Shown: positions 42,301-51,293 of the stretch, in pieces | How positions within the stretch are numbered: the stretch's first letter is position 1 | How the letters are laid out: each line of letters starts with the position of its first letter | Assembly (NCBI RefSeq): GCF_003030465.1 | Contig: NZ_CP028339.1 | Location: forward strand, 1,302,001 to 1,366,000 | Length of the DNA: 64,000 nt | Direction: 5' to 3' | Origin: Thauera aromatica K172 | Lineage (GTDB): Bacteria; Pseudomonadota; Gammaproteobacteria; Burkholderiales; Rhodocyclaceae | The notes under the pieces: generated by a model | Told to the model about the DNA's origin: nothing | Database searches by the model: none | The model's input: the letters and a program-made list of their open reading frames with translations, nothing else | Position numbers and translations under genes: made by a program

Positions 42301-45300
42301 TAGGGCAGGTGTTCCTCTCCCAGCTCGCAGTGCACACGGGCCTGCGCATAGTCGGCGAAGACGAAGCACAGCAGGGCCTTGTAGAAGTGATGCAGGCACG
42401 CCGCGGTGCGGTGGTTCTCGCGCAGGTGTTCGGCGAGCATGAGCTGTTCGCGGTAGTGCCCGCCGTCGAGCGCGGTGGGTTCGGCGCCGGGCGTGCGCAG
42501 CTTGGTCACCGCCTGCAGCGCCATGTAGCAGTACTGCAGTGATTGCTTCTGCCCGGTCTGCTCCAGCTGGGCGAGCTGGCGGGCGAGCTGCTGGGCCTGC
42601 GCTGCGCAGTCGCGCATCAGCGGAAAGGCGTACTGGATGTGGGCGGCCAGGCTGTAGGCGGCATATTCGAGATCGCCGCAGTCGAGGGCGCTGCGGTGGG
42701 CTTCCATCAGGCCGTCGAGGACGTCGGTCAGGGGCTCCTTGAAATGGCGGACATAGGTGTTGAACATCGTCAGGCTGCGGTGGCGGGTGGTGCGCGCCGG
42801 GCGCGCCGCCTCCAGCGTCATCGCCAGTTGTCCGGCGCGCCAGCCCTCGTCGACGGCGTCGAGCAGGCCGCACAGCACGCCGCCGAAGCTGGCGAGGGCG
42901 GGGGCGGTGGCGTCGGTGTGGCCGTGGCGCAGGGCGAGCTCGACCTGGCGCGCCATCACCAGCGGGCGCAGCGCCGAGCTGGAGAATTTGACGATGCCGA
43001 ACATGCCGGCGAGGATCGACTGCGCGGTCAGCATCCGGGCCTCGCTGCTCACCGGCATCTGCAGCAGCCGCTCGGCGGTGCACCGGCGCAGCAGCAGGCG
43101 GGTGCCGAGCAGTTCGGCGGCGATGCGCAGCCGCCCCGGGGCCGCGGGCAGCTTGACGCCGAGCATCGCCAGGGCCTGGCGCGCCGTCTCCAGGCCGTCG
43201 GCGAAACGGTTGCGGGCGACGTGGGCCTGGATGCGGATCTCGTGGCAGCGGACGGCATCGAGCGGGTCGCCGGCGTGGCGTTCGGCGTCGGCGAGCAAGG
43301 TCGTCATCAGCGCCGTGTCGCCGCGGCTGTGGGCAGCTTCGGCGGCGGCGAGGTGGAGCTCGAGGGCGAGCCGGTAGTGCTCCTGCCAGCGGTCGGCGGG
43401 CAGCGCATCGACGCCGGTGCGCAGGTACTCGAGCGCTGATTCGAACGCCGCCGATTCGCGCGCGCGCTGTCCCGCGCACAGGTTCAGCGCGGCGAGCGCG
43501 ACCTGCTCGTCGGGGTCGTCGATGAGCCCGCGGGCGAGGTTCAGGTGGCCGGCGATCTCGAACACGCGGCGATCGAGCTCGCCGGTGTCCAGCCGCTGCC
43601 GCAGCAGGCGCCCGACCTGCAGGTGGAGGGCGTCGCGCTCGTCGGCGGCGAGCAGCGAGTAGGCGGCCTGCTGGATGCGGTCGTGCACGAAGCGGTAGCG
43701 GGTGGTGCCGGCCTCGCGCTCTCCGCCCGGGCGATAGCTGTCGTCGAGGGCGACGATCAGGCCTTCGGCCTGGGCCGGCCACAGCATGGCGGCAATGCGT
43801 TCGGCCGTGCTTTGGTCGACGAGGGCCAGGGTGTGCACGTCGAAGGTGTTGCCGATGCAGGCCGCGAGCGGCAGCACGTGGCGGGTGGCGGGGGGCAGGC
43901 GGCGGATCTTGCCGATCATCAGCGCGGCGACGTCGGCGGCGATCTCGCGCGTGCGGATCGCGTCCTCGTCCCATTCCCAGCGTGGGCTGTGAAAGCGGAT
44001 CAGGCCTTCGTCGTAGAGCGCGTCGAGGAACTGCTTGAGGAAAAAGGGGTTGCCCTGGGTCTTGTCGTGGCAGATCTCGGCCAGCGGAGAGCATTCGCGC
44101 TCGCTGCAGCGCAGCGTATCGGCGATGAGGCGGCGCACCTGGGCGAGGTCGAGGGGCTGCAGGCGGTGCTCGACGAGTTCCAGCGGCGCACTGCGCAGGC
44201 GTTCGAGGGTGGCGGCGAAGGGGTGCTCGGGGCCGATTTCGTTATGGCGGTAGCTGCCGACGAGCAGCAGGTGGGGCAGGCGCGGGGTGGCGGCGAGGGC
44301 CTCGATCAGGCGCAGCGAGGCGAGGTCGGCCCATTGCAGGTCGTCGAGGAAGAGGGCGAAGGGGCGGTCGGGTTCGATGAGGACGCCGAGCAGGTGCGAA
44401 AACAGCCGCAGCCGCCCCTGCTCGTCGAAGCTCGGGCGGGCGCGCTGGCGTTCGGCTTCGCCGACGATGAAGGCGAGCTCGGGGAGCAGGCGGAGCAAGG
44501 TCCCGAGGTAGCCGCCGAGCTGTTCGCGCAGGCGCGTGCGCAGCGCTTCGAGCTGTTCGCCGGATTCGGTCAGGCGCTGGCGGATGAGGCCGCGCAGGGC
44601 CTGCAGCAGGGCGGCGTGCGGGCGCTGGCGGCGGTACTGGTCGAATTTCCCGCTGCTGAACTGGCCGCCGCGGGCGAGCACGTTCTGGCGCAGCTCATGG
44701 ACCAGGCTGGATTTGCCGACCCCGGTGTAGCCGCTGACGAGCACCAGGGACTGGCCGCCGGCGGTGCAGCGCTCGATCAGGCCGTCGAGTTCGGCGAGCA
44801 GGGGTTCGCGGCCGTACAGCTTCTGCGCCACCTGGAAGCGTGCGGAAACGTCGCGCGAGGCGAGCGCGAAACCGCCTGCGGTGATGCCGGTGCTGTGGCG
44901 ATGGAGGCATTCGCGCAGGTCGTGCACGATGCCGTGGGTCGACTGGTAGCGGTCGGCGGCGTCCTTGGCGAGCAGCTTCAGCACCAGCGCCGACACCGCT
45001 TCGGGCAGGGTGCGGTTGATCAGGTGGGGCGGGCGCGGGCGATGGGCGATGTGGCAGTGCACCAGGTCGAGCCCTTCGCGGCCGGCGAAAGGGTGCTGGC
45101 CGGTCAGCAGCTCGTACAGCGTGGTGCCGAGGCTGTAGTAGTCGGTGCGGTAGTCGATCGCGCGGTTGATGCGCCCGGTCTGTTCGGGCGCGATGTAGGG
45201 CAGGCGGTGGCTTGCCAGCTGGGGCGTATTCCAGCTCGCCTGCTCGCTGACGAAGTGGGTGGCGAGGCTGAAGTCGATCAGTTGCGGCCGGCCCGCGGCG

Positions 45301-45713
45301 GTGATCAGCACATGGTCGGGGTTGATCTGCTTGTGGATCACGCGCACTTCGTGCAGGCGGCCGATCAGCTCGCAGAGCTCGATCGTGATCGCCAGCCAGT
45401 CGTGCCATTCGTATTCGCCCGAGCGCATCAGCTGGCGCAGCGAGCGCGCCTCGTGGTCGGGGAAGAGGAGGGCGGGGCCGCGTTCGAGTTCGACGTGCTC
45501 GAGCGAGCCGACCACGCCGTCGAGCGCGAGCGTGGCGAGCAGGGCGTGTTCGTGGCGCAGGCGGGCGAGCATGCCCGGCGGGCAGCGCGCGCGGTCGAGC
45601 TGCTTGACGATCAGCGCTTCGTCGCGGCCCGGCAGCAAGGCGCGGCTGATGGTGCTGAAGCGGCCCTGGTAGAGGCGCTTGAGCACCCGCAGCGTCGATG
45701 CCGGCGCGACCAT
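39306..45713 (-). CDS. Giant hybrid sensor kinase: Ser/Thr-kinase-like, AAA ATPase, GAF, PAS, HisKA, REC, Hpt
   Basis: 2135 residues from the ATG at 45713 (MVAPASTLRVLKRLYQGRF). Order: protein-kinase-like domain (10-275); AAA ATPase with Walker A GYTGVGKSS (about 330) and Walker B LFLDDLQWAD; long helical TPR-like region (620-1250); GAF (1310-1475); PAS (1480-1600); HisKA with FLATMSHEIRTPMNGILGM (His near 1626); HATPase (GTGLGLAI); receiver DVLVVEDVDTNRQ...ILMDIHLPELDG (Asp near 1919); Hpt HRLAGTGANFG (His near 2075). The kinase loop reads IHKQINPDHVL, so the catalytic Asp is Gln, and DFG is DFS: probably a pseudokinase. No membrane segments, so cytoplasmic. The frame runs on to 46601 but that part overlaps the response regulator. 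It lies 20 bases after that gene. Confidence 0.92.
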   Translation of the reverse strand: MVAPASTLRVLKRLYQGRFSTISRALLPGRDEALIVKQLDRARCPPGMLARLRHEHALLATLALDGVVGSLEHVELERGPALLFPDHEARSLRQLMRSGEYEWHDWLAITIELCELIGRLHEVRVIHKQINPDHVLITAAGRPQLIDFSLATHFVSEQASWNTPQLASHRLPYIAPEQTGRINRAIDYRTDYYSLGTTLYELLTGQHPFAGREGLDLVHCHIAHRPRPPHLINRTLPEAVSALVLKLLAKDAADRYQSTHGIVHDLRECLHRHSTGITAGGFALASRDVSARFQVAQKLYGREPLLAELDGLIERCTAGGQSLVLVSGYTGVGKSSLVHELRQNVLARGGQFSSGKFDQYRRQRPHAALLQALRGLIRQRLTESGEQLEALRTRLREQLGGYLGTLLRLLPELAFIVGEAERQRARPSFDEQGRLRLFSHLLGVLIEPDRPFALFLDDLQWADLASLRLIEALAATPRLPHLLLVGSYRHNEIGPEHPFAATLERLRSAPLELVEHRLQPLDLAQVRRLIADTLRCSERECSPLAEICHDKTQGNPFFLKQFLDALYDEGLIRFHSPRWEWDEDAIRTREIAADVAALMIGKIRRLPPATRHVLPLAACIGNTFDVHTLALVDQSTAERIAAMLWPAQAEGLIVALDDSYRPGGEREAGTTRYRFVHDRIQQAAYSLLAADERDALHLQVGRLLRQRLDTGELDRRVFEIAGHLNLARGLIDDPDEQVALAALNLCAGQRARESAAFESALEYLRTGVDALPADRWQEHYRLALELHLAAAEAAHSRGDTALMTTLLADAERHAGDPLDAVRCHEIRIQAHVARNRFADGLETARQALAMLGVKLPAAPGRLRIAAELLGTRLLLRRCTAERLLQMPVSSEARMLTAQSILAGMFGIVKFSSSALRPLVMARQVELALRHGHTDATAPALASFGGVLCGLLDAVDEGWRAGQLAMTLEAARPARTTRHRSLTMFNTYVRHFKEPLTDVLDGLMEAHRSALDCGDLEYAAYSLAAHIQYAFPLMRDCAAQAQQLARQLAQLEQTGQKQSLQYCYMALQAVTKLRTPGAEPTALDGGHYREQLMLAEHLRENHRTAACLHHFYKALLCFVFADYAQARVHCELGEEHLPYVAGTFTAAWFRGLHALAVLRTLPPTGRARRDGLRIVDRVITQTVRWARHCPANHEHRLALIRAERLRIKGRPLAAMAAYDRAIALAEGHGFALEAALACELAARFHLDNGARTTARGYFEDSATRFAALGAHGKLAHLRAALEQDGLWVKTATGAAADADDEDPASNQAFDIGAVIKASQTISDEIVLDRLLERLMQLALASAGAQRGALVLSRQQRLYVEAIAGLEEAPRLMCALPLEDSARSVPVSVINYVVRTGEAVVLGDASRQPMFAHDTYVHAHRPRSLLCMPILYHGELTAVLYLEHRHSQDIFDRRRLETLRILAAQAAISIENAKLYLGLQQSEQAYRSLFENAIEGIFRVDPEGRFVSANPALVQLLGYDCADSFLATVTDVSTQCFVLAEEQRRFLGRLHMTEQVVGFETRWRRRDGSEIDVSISARRVFDGEQRLRYYEGSLTDISARKAKEGAELAREKAEAANEAKSDFLATMSHEIRTPMNGILGMTQLLARSALDAHQREWVGAIERSGHNLLGILNDILDFSKIEAGQLTLESSPFSPAAVFEELRPMLASMAQHKGLSLRLAVAGDLPAGVIGDRRALTQILLNLAGNAVKFTARGFISVTATVAASDEAAPGPAHSRLRFEVEDSGIGIAAEAQERIFSHFSQADSSITRRFGGTGLGLAICRRLVELHGGEIGVHSSPGNGSLFWFEIGYPHGSVPAALPLLPGPAPGRPLDVLVVEDVDTNRQVARALLESEGHRVSLAEDGFSALALHHGHDYDVILMDIHLPELDGLETTRRIRAHADPRKAAVRIVALTASVTGEEVRRYLDAGIDAVLGKPLRYEELLHALYAGSPAPGMDSAAGVTADALPCLPPSLPPAGLPPSLPPAAALLAGEVLEGHFRQLGQARMDSLLALLEQQCRELVAELGRCPEPGTQRDIVHRLAGTGANFGLAALAARCRELERSAADLDLRPQSAPLAELLEASLAAIARRSAPAPARV

Positions 45714-45733
45714 GGTCTGGGCGGCCTGCGCGC

Positions 45734-46462
45734 TCAGCCGACTTCGCCGGCGAACAGGTAGCCTGCGCCGTGGGCGGTGAGGATCAGGCGGGGGTCGGCG
45801 GGGTTGTCGTCGAGCTTGCGCCGCAGGCGCCCGATCAGGACATCGACCGAGCGGTCGTTCGGGGTCCACTCGCGGTCGTGGATCGCGTCCATCAGCTGGT
45901 CGCGCGACAGCACCTGTCCGGCATGGGTGAGGAGGGCGAGGAGGAGCTTGAACTCGCCTTGCGGCAGGCGCTCGCTGCGGCCGTCGGGGGCGAGCAGCAG
46001 GCGCTTCTGGGGGTTCAGGGTCCAGCCTTCGAAGTGCCAGCAGCCCTGTTCCGGGTCCGGGCGTTCGGCGCGCCCGGCGCCGTCGATCCGCCACAGCAGG
46101 TTCTTCGCCCGCACCAGCAGCTCGCGCGGATTGAAGGGCTTGGTGACGTAGTCGTCGGCGCCCAGCTCGAGGCCGACGATGCGGTCGATGTCGTCGTCCT
46201 TGGCGGTGACGAGGATGATGCCTACGCGCGAGGCCGCCCGCAGCTCGCGGGTGAGGGTGAGGCCGTCCTTGCCGGGGAGCTTGATGTCGAGCAGCACGAG
46301 CGCGATGTGCTCGCGCTCGATGCGCTGGAGCAGATCCTCGGCCTGCCCGCTTTCGCTGACGCGATAGCCTTCCTGCTCGAAATAACCGACCAGGAGCGCG
46401 CGCGAGGCAGGGTCGTCCTCGACGACCATGATGTGCGCGCGGTGGTTCGTCTCCTTCGTCAT
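45734..46462 (-). CDS. OmpR-family response regulator
   Basis: 242 residues. Receiver domain with acidic pocket VVEDDPAS, phospho-acceptor Asp in VLLDIKLPGKDGLTL (about residue 57), TAKDD and K in YVTKPF. The OmpR winged-helix C-terminus (about 140-238) shows LPQGEFKLLLALLTHAGQVLSRDQLMDAIHDREWTPNDRSVDVLIGRLRRKL and GAGYLFAGEV, closest in style to TorR/ArcA. First gene of a two-gene operon with the giant hybrid kinase, whose Hpt domain should phosphorylate it. It is divergent from qhpA; the 281-base gap 46463-46743 presumably holds its targets, but I found no clear repeat pair there. Confidence 0.92.
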   Translation of the reverse strand: MTKETNHRAHIMVVEDDPASRALLVGYFEQEGYRVSESGQAEDLLQRIEREHIALVLLDIKLPGKDGLTLTRELRAASRVGIILVTAKDDDIDRIVGLELGADDYVTKPFNPRELLVRAKNLLWRIDGAGRAERPDPEQGCWHFEGWTLNPQKRLLLAPDGRSERLPQGEFKLLLALLTHAGQVLSRDQLMDAIHDREWTPNDRSVDVLIGRLRRKLDDNPADPRLILTAHGAGYLFAGEVG

Positions 46463-46743
46463 CGATCCTCCTGGAAATGGGGCCGAAATCCTTTTTGTCG
46501 GTTGCCATGATCGCCTGAAAACGCCGCTGCGGGCAATGCGTGCGGGGGTGGGGCACGGACGCGGGCGGCGAAGCTTGCGAAGCCGTTACATCCCCGGACA
46601 ACTTCGTACATCTGGCGTCAAGTTGATTTACAGCGGCGCGTTAATTTCTCATCCTGTGCCGGAACCCATGGCATAGCGACAAGACCGGTGCGAAGTGCGA
46701 TGCAGGCCGGCAAGGACCATTACACGAGCAAGGAGCGAGGGCC

Positions 46744-48336
46744 TTGAACAACGAAAACTCCATCCGTTCGATCGTCCGGACAGGCATTCTGGCGCTGGTC
46801 GGCGCATTCGGTGCGGCGCCGGCGCTCGCCGCGGCCGACGGCGAAGCGCTGCTGCGCACGACCTGCACGGCCTGCCATGCCGAGGCGGGCGGGACGATTT
46901 CCCGCATCAACGGCCAGCGCAAGAGTCCCGAAGGCTGGCAGATGACGATCACCCGCATGCAGACCCTGCACGGCGTGCAGCTGACGCCCGAGGACAAGCG
47001 CGCCCTGATCAAGCACCTGGCCGATACCCGCGGCCTGGCGCCGGGCGAGGCCGCGCCCTGGCGCTACCTGCTCGAGCATGACAACAACCGCGTCGAACAG
47101 ATCGCTGAAGCCTATGCGCCGATGTGCGCGCGCTGCCATTCCGGCGCGCGCTTCGGCCTGCAGCGGCGCAGCGCGCAGGAGTGGGAACTGCTCGTGCATG
47201 GCCACATGGGGCTGAACCCGACTCTCGAGCTGCACTCGATGGCGCGCGACCGGCCCTGGTTCAAGCTCGCCCTCGAGCAGATCGCCCCCGCCCTCGCCCG
47301 CGACTTCCCGCTCGAGTCGCAGGCCTGGCGCGACTGGCAGGCCGCGGCCAAGCCCGCGCTCGGCGGCTCCTGGCGCATCGTCGGCCAGCTGCCGGGCAAA
47401 GGCGAGTTCGAAGGCCGGATGACGGCGACGCCGCTCGGCCAGGACCGCTTCGCGCTGCGCATCGACGGCCACCACGCCGACGGCCGCCCGCTCGGCGGCG
47501 AAGGCAGCGCGACCGTGTATACGGGCTACGAATGGCGCGCCAGCGTGAACATCGACGGGGTCGCGCTGCGCCAGGTGATGGCCGCCGACGCGCAGGGGCG
47601 GACGATGAGCGGGCGCCTGCATCTGGCCGATTCGCGCCGGGTCGGCGCCACGCTGAACGCGGTCAAGGAGGGCGCCACGCCGCAGCTGGTTGCGGTGATG
47701 CCCGCGCACCTGCGCCAGGGCGAGACCGCGGTGCTGACCCTGGTCGGCAGCCGCCTCGACGGCGCGGTGAACCTGGGTCGCGGAGTGCGCGTGCTCGAAG
47801 TGCTGGCGCGCAGCGCCGACCGCATTGTGGTCCGGGCCCGCGCCTCCGGCCCGGTGGGCCTGCGCGACCTCGCCGTCGGGCGGGCGCGCGGCCAGGGAAT
47901 GCTCGCGGTGTACGACCGCATCGCCCGCATCGAAGTTGAACCGGCCCAGGCCATCGCCCGGATCGGCGGGCCGGGCGACAGCCAGCTGCCCAAGGTCGGG
48001 GTGGCCTACCGTGCGCTCGGCTATGCCGCCGGTGCCGACGGCATCGCCGGCACCGCGGACGACCTGCCCCTGGGCACGGTGCCGGTACGCTGGTCGATCG
48101 CGCCCCTCGACGAGGCTGCGGCGCACGAGCGCGACCACGAGTTCGCCGGCACCATCGATGCCAACGGCTTGTTCACGCCGGCCGATGCGGGGCCCAACCC
48201 GGCGCGTGCGCGTTCGGCCAACAACGTCGGCCGCCTCGCCGTGCTCGCCACCGTGGGCGAAGGCGAGCATGCGGTGGCGGGGCGCGGCAGCCTCAACGTC
48301 GCGGTGCCCGATTTCGTCGAGCGTGCGCTCGACTGA
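46744..48336 (+). CDS. qhpA: Quinohemoprotein amine dehydrogenase alpha subunit (diheme)
   Basis: 530 residues with a TTG start at 46744 (NNENSIRSIVRTGILALVGAFGAAPALAA, signal peptide to about 31). Periplasmic subunit carrying two heme c groups: CTACHAEAGG (about 38) and CARCHSGARFG (about 128). Then come the beta domains of the family (GSWRIVGQLPGKGEFEGRMTATPLG, TVYTGYEWRASVNIDG, GGPGDSQLPKVGVAYRALGY). The hemes take electrons from the cysteine tryptophylquinone of the gamma subunit as primary amines are oxidised to aldehydes, passing them to periplasmic cytochromes or azurin. No better ATG start lies between the TTG and the signal peptide. Confidence 0.92.
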   Translation: MNNENSIRSIVRTGILALVGAFGAAPALAAADGEALLRTTCTACHAEAGGTISRINGQRKSPEGWQMTITRMQTLHGVQLTPEDKRALIKHLADTRGLAPGEAAPWRYLLEHDNNRVEQIAEAYAPMCARCHSGARFGLQRRSAQEWELLVHGHMGLNPTLELHSMARDRPWFKLALEQIAPALARDFPLESQAWRDWQAAAKPALGGSWRIVGQLPGKGEFEGRMTATPLGQDRFALRIDGHHADGRPLGGEGSATVYTGYEWRASVNIDGVALRQVMAADAQGRTMSGRLHLADSRRVGATLNAVKEGATPQLVAVMPAHLRQGETAVLTLVGSRLDGAVNLGRGVRVLEVLARSADRIVVRARASGPVGLRDLAVGRARGQGMLAVYDRIARIEVEPAQAIARIGGPGDSQLPKVGVAYRALGYAAGADGIAGTADDLPLGTVPVRWSIAPLDEAAAHERDHEFAGTIDANGLFTPADAGPNPARARSANNVGRLAVLATVGEGEHAVAGRGSLNVAVPDFVERALD

Positions 48337-48355
48337 GCGCGGCGGGAGCGAGGAC

Positions 48356-49798
48356 ATGAGCACGCTGCACCTGGTCGCCCCCAACCTCCACCGCCTCGAC
48401 AGCGGTGGCCGGCAGATGCTGTTCCACGTGCCGAGCAGCGCTCTGTTCGAACTCGACGCCCCCGCGTGCGACGTGCTCGCGCTGTTCGACGCCGGCGCCA
48501 CGCTCGATGCCGAGGCGATCGAGGCCCGCCTGGCGCAGCGCCATGGCGTGGAGGCCGTGCGCGAGACGGTGGCCGAACTGTGCCGCCTCGCCGTGCTTGC
48601 CGCCGATCAGGCGGCCCCGGGCAGCGGGGCGGCACTGCCGAACCCGCCGCCCGCGTTTCCGCTCAACACGGTGGTGCTCAACGTCAATACCGGCTGCAAC
48701 CTGAGCTGCACCTACTGCTACAAGGAAGACCTGAGTGCACCGGCGCGGGGCCTGCGGATGTCGTTCGAGACTGCGGCCAAAGCGATCGAGATGCTGCTCG
48801 CCGAGTCGCCCGCGCAGCCGCGCTACACGGTCGTGTTCTTCGGCGGCGAGCCGTTGTCGAACATGCCGCTGATCCGCGCCGTGGTGGCTCACGCCCAGCG
48901 CCGCTTCGCCGAGCACGGCGCGGCGGTGGATTTCACCCTGACCACCAACGCGACCCTGCTCGATGAGCGGCTGATCGACTGGCTCGATGCGAACCGGGTC
49001 GGCATCACGGTGTCGATGGACGGCCCGCCGGCGGTGCACGACCGCAACCGGCGCAGCTTCGGCGGCCAGGGAACCTACGACGTGGTGCGGCGCAAGGTCG
49101 ACCTGCTGCTGGCGCGTTACCGGTCGCGTCCGGTGGGCTGCCGGGTGACGCTGACACGCGGCGTCACCGAGGTCGGGAAGATCTTCGACCATCTGTACCG
49201 GGAAGTGGGATTCCACGAGGTCGGCTTCGGTCCGGTCACTTCCGGCGACCTCCAGGCCTTCAACCTCGAGGCCGAAGAACTCGCCGCGGTGTTCGCCGGC
49301 TTCAAGGCGCTCGGCCGCCGTTACCTCGATGCCGCGCTCGGCGGGCGCAGCCTGGGCTTCGGCAACATGCACCAGCTGCTCACCGATCTGCACGAAGGCA
49401 ACCGCAAGAGCCTGCCCTGCGGGGCCGGCGTCGCCCTGCTCGCGGTCGACGGCAAGGGCGGGCTCAACCTGTGCCACCGGTTCACCGGTTCGAGCCTGTC
49501 GACCTTCGGCGATGTCGACGCCGGCATCGACCGCCCCCGGCTCGCGGCGTTCATCGCCCGTCGCCTCGAGCGTACCGGCACCGGCTGCGAGCGCTGCCGC
49601 ATCCGCAACATCTGTTCCGGCGGCTGCTACCACGAGAGCTACGCCAAATACGGCGATGCCGCCGTGCCGTCTTACCACTATTGCGAATTGCTGCGCGACT
49701 GGGTCGACTTCGGCATCGAAGTCTATGCCCGGATCGTCACCGAAAATCCCGGCTTCTTCGCCGAACATGTTTCTCCGAGAAGGAGTGTACGCGCATGA
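48356..49798 (+). CDS. qhpD: Radical SAM peptide-modifying enzyme QhpD
   Basis: 480 residues from the ATG at 48356 ([15 protein letters not shown]). It forms the intrapeptide Cys-to-Asp/Glu thioether cross-links in the gamma subunit QhpC before export. The radical SAM cluster motif is [11 protein letters not shown] (about 118), followed by FFGGEPLSN and TTNATLL, and the C-terminal SPASM-like region has [20 protein letters not shown] with further cysteines for auxiliary [4Fe-4S] clusters. An N-terminal recognition domain (1-90) precedes the barrel. Its stop overlaps the qhpC start (ATGA). Confidence 0.93.
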   Translation: MSTLHLVAPNLHRLDSGGRQMLFHVPSSALFELDAPACDVLALFDAGATLDAEAIEARLAQRHGVEAVRETVAELCRLAVLAADQAAPGSGAALPNPPPAFPLNTVVLNVNTGCNLSCTYCYKEDLSAPARGLRMSFETAAKAIEMLLAESPAQPRYTVVFFGGEPLSNMPLIRAVVAHAQRRFAEHGAAVDFTLTTNATLLDERLIDWLDANRVGITVSMDGPPAVHDRNRRSFGGQGTYDVVRRKVDLLLARYRSRPVGCRVTLTRGVTEVGKIFDHLYREVGFHEVGFGPVTSGDLQAFNLEAEELAAVFAGFKALGRRYLDAALGGRSLGFGNMHQLLTDLHEGNRKSLPCGAGVALLAVDGKGGLNLCHRFTGSSLSTFGDVDAGIDRPRLAAFIARRLERTGTGCERCRIRNICSGGCYHESYAKYGDAAVPSYHYCELLRDWVDFGIEVYARIVTENPGFFAEHVSPRRSVRA

Positions 49799-50118
49799 AA
49801 CACCTCAAGTCCCTGAACAAGAAGGCCCGCCTCCTGGAGCAGGCCGAGCAGCCCGAGGCGGTGGAGGAAGTCGTCGCGATGCAGACCGTGGTCGGCTGCA
49901 CGGCGACCACCGATCCCGGCTGGGAAATCGACGCCTTCGGCGGCAGCGGTTCGCTGTGCCAGCCGATGGAAGCCGACCTCTACGGTTGTGCGGATTCGTG
50001 CTGGTGGCCGGCGCAGGTGCCGGACACGATGAGCCACTATCCCGACTGGGGCGAGGGCAAGGATGGCGCGAGCCGCGACTGGCGCAAGCTCGACGGCATT
50101 TTCGAAGACAAGGAATGA
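49795..50118 (+). CDS. qhpC: Quinohemoprotein amine dehydrogenase gamma subunit (CTQ precursor)
   Basis: 107 residues: a 28-residue leader followed by the catalytic peptide. All cross-linking residues known from Paracoccus are in register: Cys35-Glu44, Cys55-Asp61, Cys69-Asp77 thioethers and Cys65-Trp71 forming cysteine tryptophylquinone (mature Cys7/Glu16, Cys27/Asp33, Cys41/Asp49, Cys37/Trp43). The segment [19 protein letters not shown] shows this directly. It is translated coupled to qhpD. The leader is not a Sec signal and is normally removed by the protease QhpE after modification. Confidence 0.95.
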   Translation: MKHLKSLNKKARLLEQAEQPEAVEEVVAMQTVVGCTATTDPGWEIDAFGGSGSLCQPMEADLYGCADSCWWPAQVPDTMSHYPDWGEGKDGASRDWRKLDGIFEDKE

Positions 50119-50132
50119 GAGAGGCGCCCGCG

Positions 50133-51269
50133 ATGACCATCCCCCTGCGCTTGAAAACCCTGGGCCTGAGCGGCCTGCTCGGGGCGGCCGCCCTGCTCGC
50201 CGGCTGTGCCGGGCCGCTGCACCAGGCCGCCCCCCATGATCCCGACCCGGAATACCTGCTGACGGTGACCCGGCCCGGCGTGCTCCAGGTGATCGACATG
50301 AAGACCGACACCCTCGCGCGCAGCTGCCCGGTGCCCGGCAAGTTCGGCTCGGGGGCGCTGGTGCCGTCGCCCGACGGGCGCCACGCCTTCGTCCTCAACA
50401 ATCTGTCCGAGGACGTCTACGGCTTCGAGCTCGAGACCTGCAAGCTGGTCTTTTCCGCCAGGCAGTCGAGCGGTGACGTGCGGGTGAAGACCTTCCAGTC
50501 GATCGCGGTGAGCGCCGATGGCAGCGAGCTGTACACCGTGCAGAACCCGGTCCGCCGCCATCTCGACCGCTTCGAGGTGCTGCCGCCGCGGCTGGCGGTG
50601 TACCGCATTGCCGACGGGCTCGAGGCGCAGCCGCTGCGGACCTTCCCGGTGAACCGGCGGATCACCAAGATCGCGGCCACCGCGACCGGCGAAGTCATCC
50701 TCGGCGGTGCCGACATCGAGGCCATCGACACCCGCACCGGCGCGGTGCGCACGGTCTCGGCGCTGGCGAGCTGGGATCGCGGGCCGCTGTGGTCGCAGCC
50801 GGACGCGTTCGCGATGCATTCCCAGGGCGAGCACCGCAACGAGTACCTGATGCCCTACACCGCGGCGAAGTTCACCGGTCCGGAACAGGACATGGCCACG
50901 GCGCAATGGTGGTGGGGCATGAGCCGCGTCGATCTGGCCACCGGCAAGGCCGAGACGCGGGAAATCTTCCCCTTCGAATTCATCGTGTTCACCATGGTGG
51001 CCGATCCGCGCGACCCAAACATCCTCTACGGCGCGTTCAACACCGTGTCCAAGCACGACATTTCCGCACGCAAGACGCTAAAGGTGGTCGATCTCGACCA
51101 GACCTACTACAGCATCCAGATCTCGCGCGATGGTTCCCGGCTGTACATCGGCGGTGCCGGCAACGTGATCAGCGTGCATGACAGCGATTCGCTGCAGAAG
51201 ACCGGTTCGATCCGGCTGCCGGGAGACATGTCGACCGCGGATGTGCGGGTGGCTTACGCGCGTCGCTGA
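50133..51269 (+). CDS. qhpB: Quinohemoprotein amine dehydrogenase beta subunit
   Basis: 378 residues from the ATG at 50133 (an ATG at 50115 overlapping qhpC gives six extra residues). Seven-bladed beta-propeller: repeats such as RPGVLQVIDMKTDTLARSCPVPG, LVPSPDGRHAFVLNNLSEDVYGFELET, SRDGSRLYIGGAGNVISVHDSDSLQKTG. The leader MTIPLRLKTLGLSGLLGAAALLAGC ends in a lipobox (LAGC), so this copy may be lipid-anchored. It is the last gene of qhpADCB, followed by a terminator. Confidence 0.92.
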   Translation: MTIPLRLKTLGLSGLLGAAALLAGCAGPLHQAAPHDPDPEYLLTVTRPGVLQVIDMKTDTLARSCPVPGKFGSGALVPSPDGRHAFVLNNLSEDVYGFELETCKLVFSARQSSGDVRVKTFQSIAVSADGSELYTVQNPVRRHLDRFEVLPPRLAVYRIADGLEAQPLRTFPVNRRITKIAATATGEVILGGADIEAIDTRTGAVRTVSALASWDRGPLWSQPDAFAMHSQGEHRNEYLMPYTAAKFTGPEQDMATAQWWWGMSRVDLATGKAETREIFPFEFIVFTMVADPRDPNILYGAFNTVSKHDISARKTLKVVDLDQTYYSIQISRDGSRLYIGGAGNVISVHDSDSLQKTGSIRLPGDMSTADVRVAYARR

Positions 51270-51293
51270 GCGGCGATCCGCGGGAGCAGCATC

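Noticed and set aside
37785-42542. A 1585-codon open frame on the plus strand opposite the aldehyde dehydrogenase and sensor kinase
   Set aside because: It is the antisense shadow of GC-rich genes. Its composition (Arg/Ala/Gly/Val/His) has no domain pattern, while the minus strand encodes clear families.
45714-46601. N-terminal extension of the giant sensor kinase by 296 codons
   Set aside because: This part overlaps the response regulator in another frame and reads as Arg/Pro/Ala-rich noise. Family sequence starts at the ATG at 45713.
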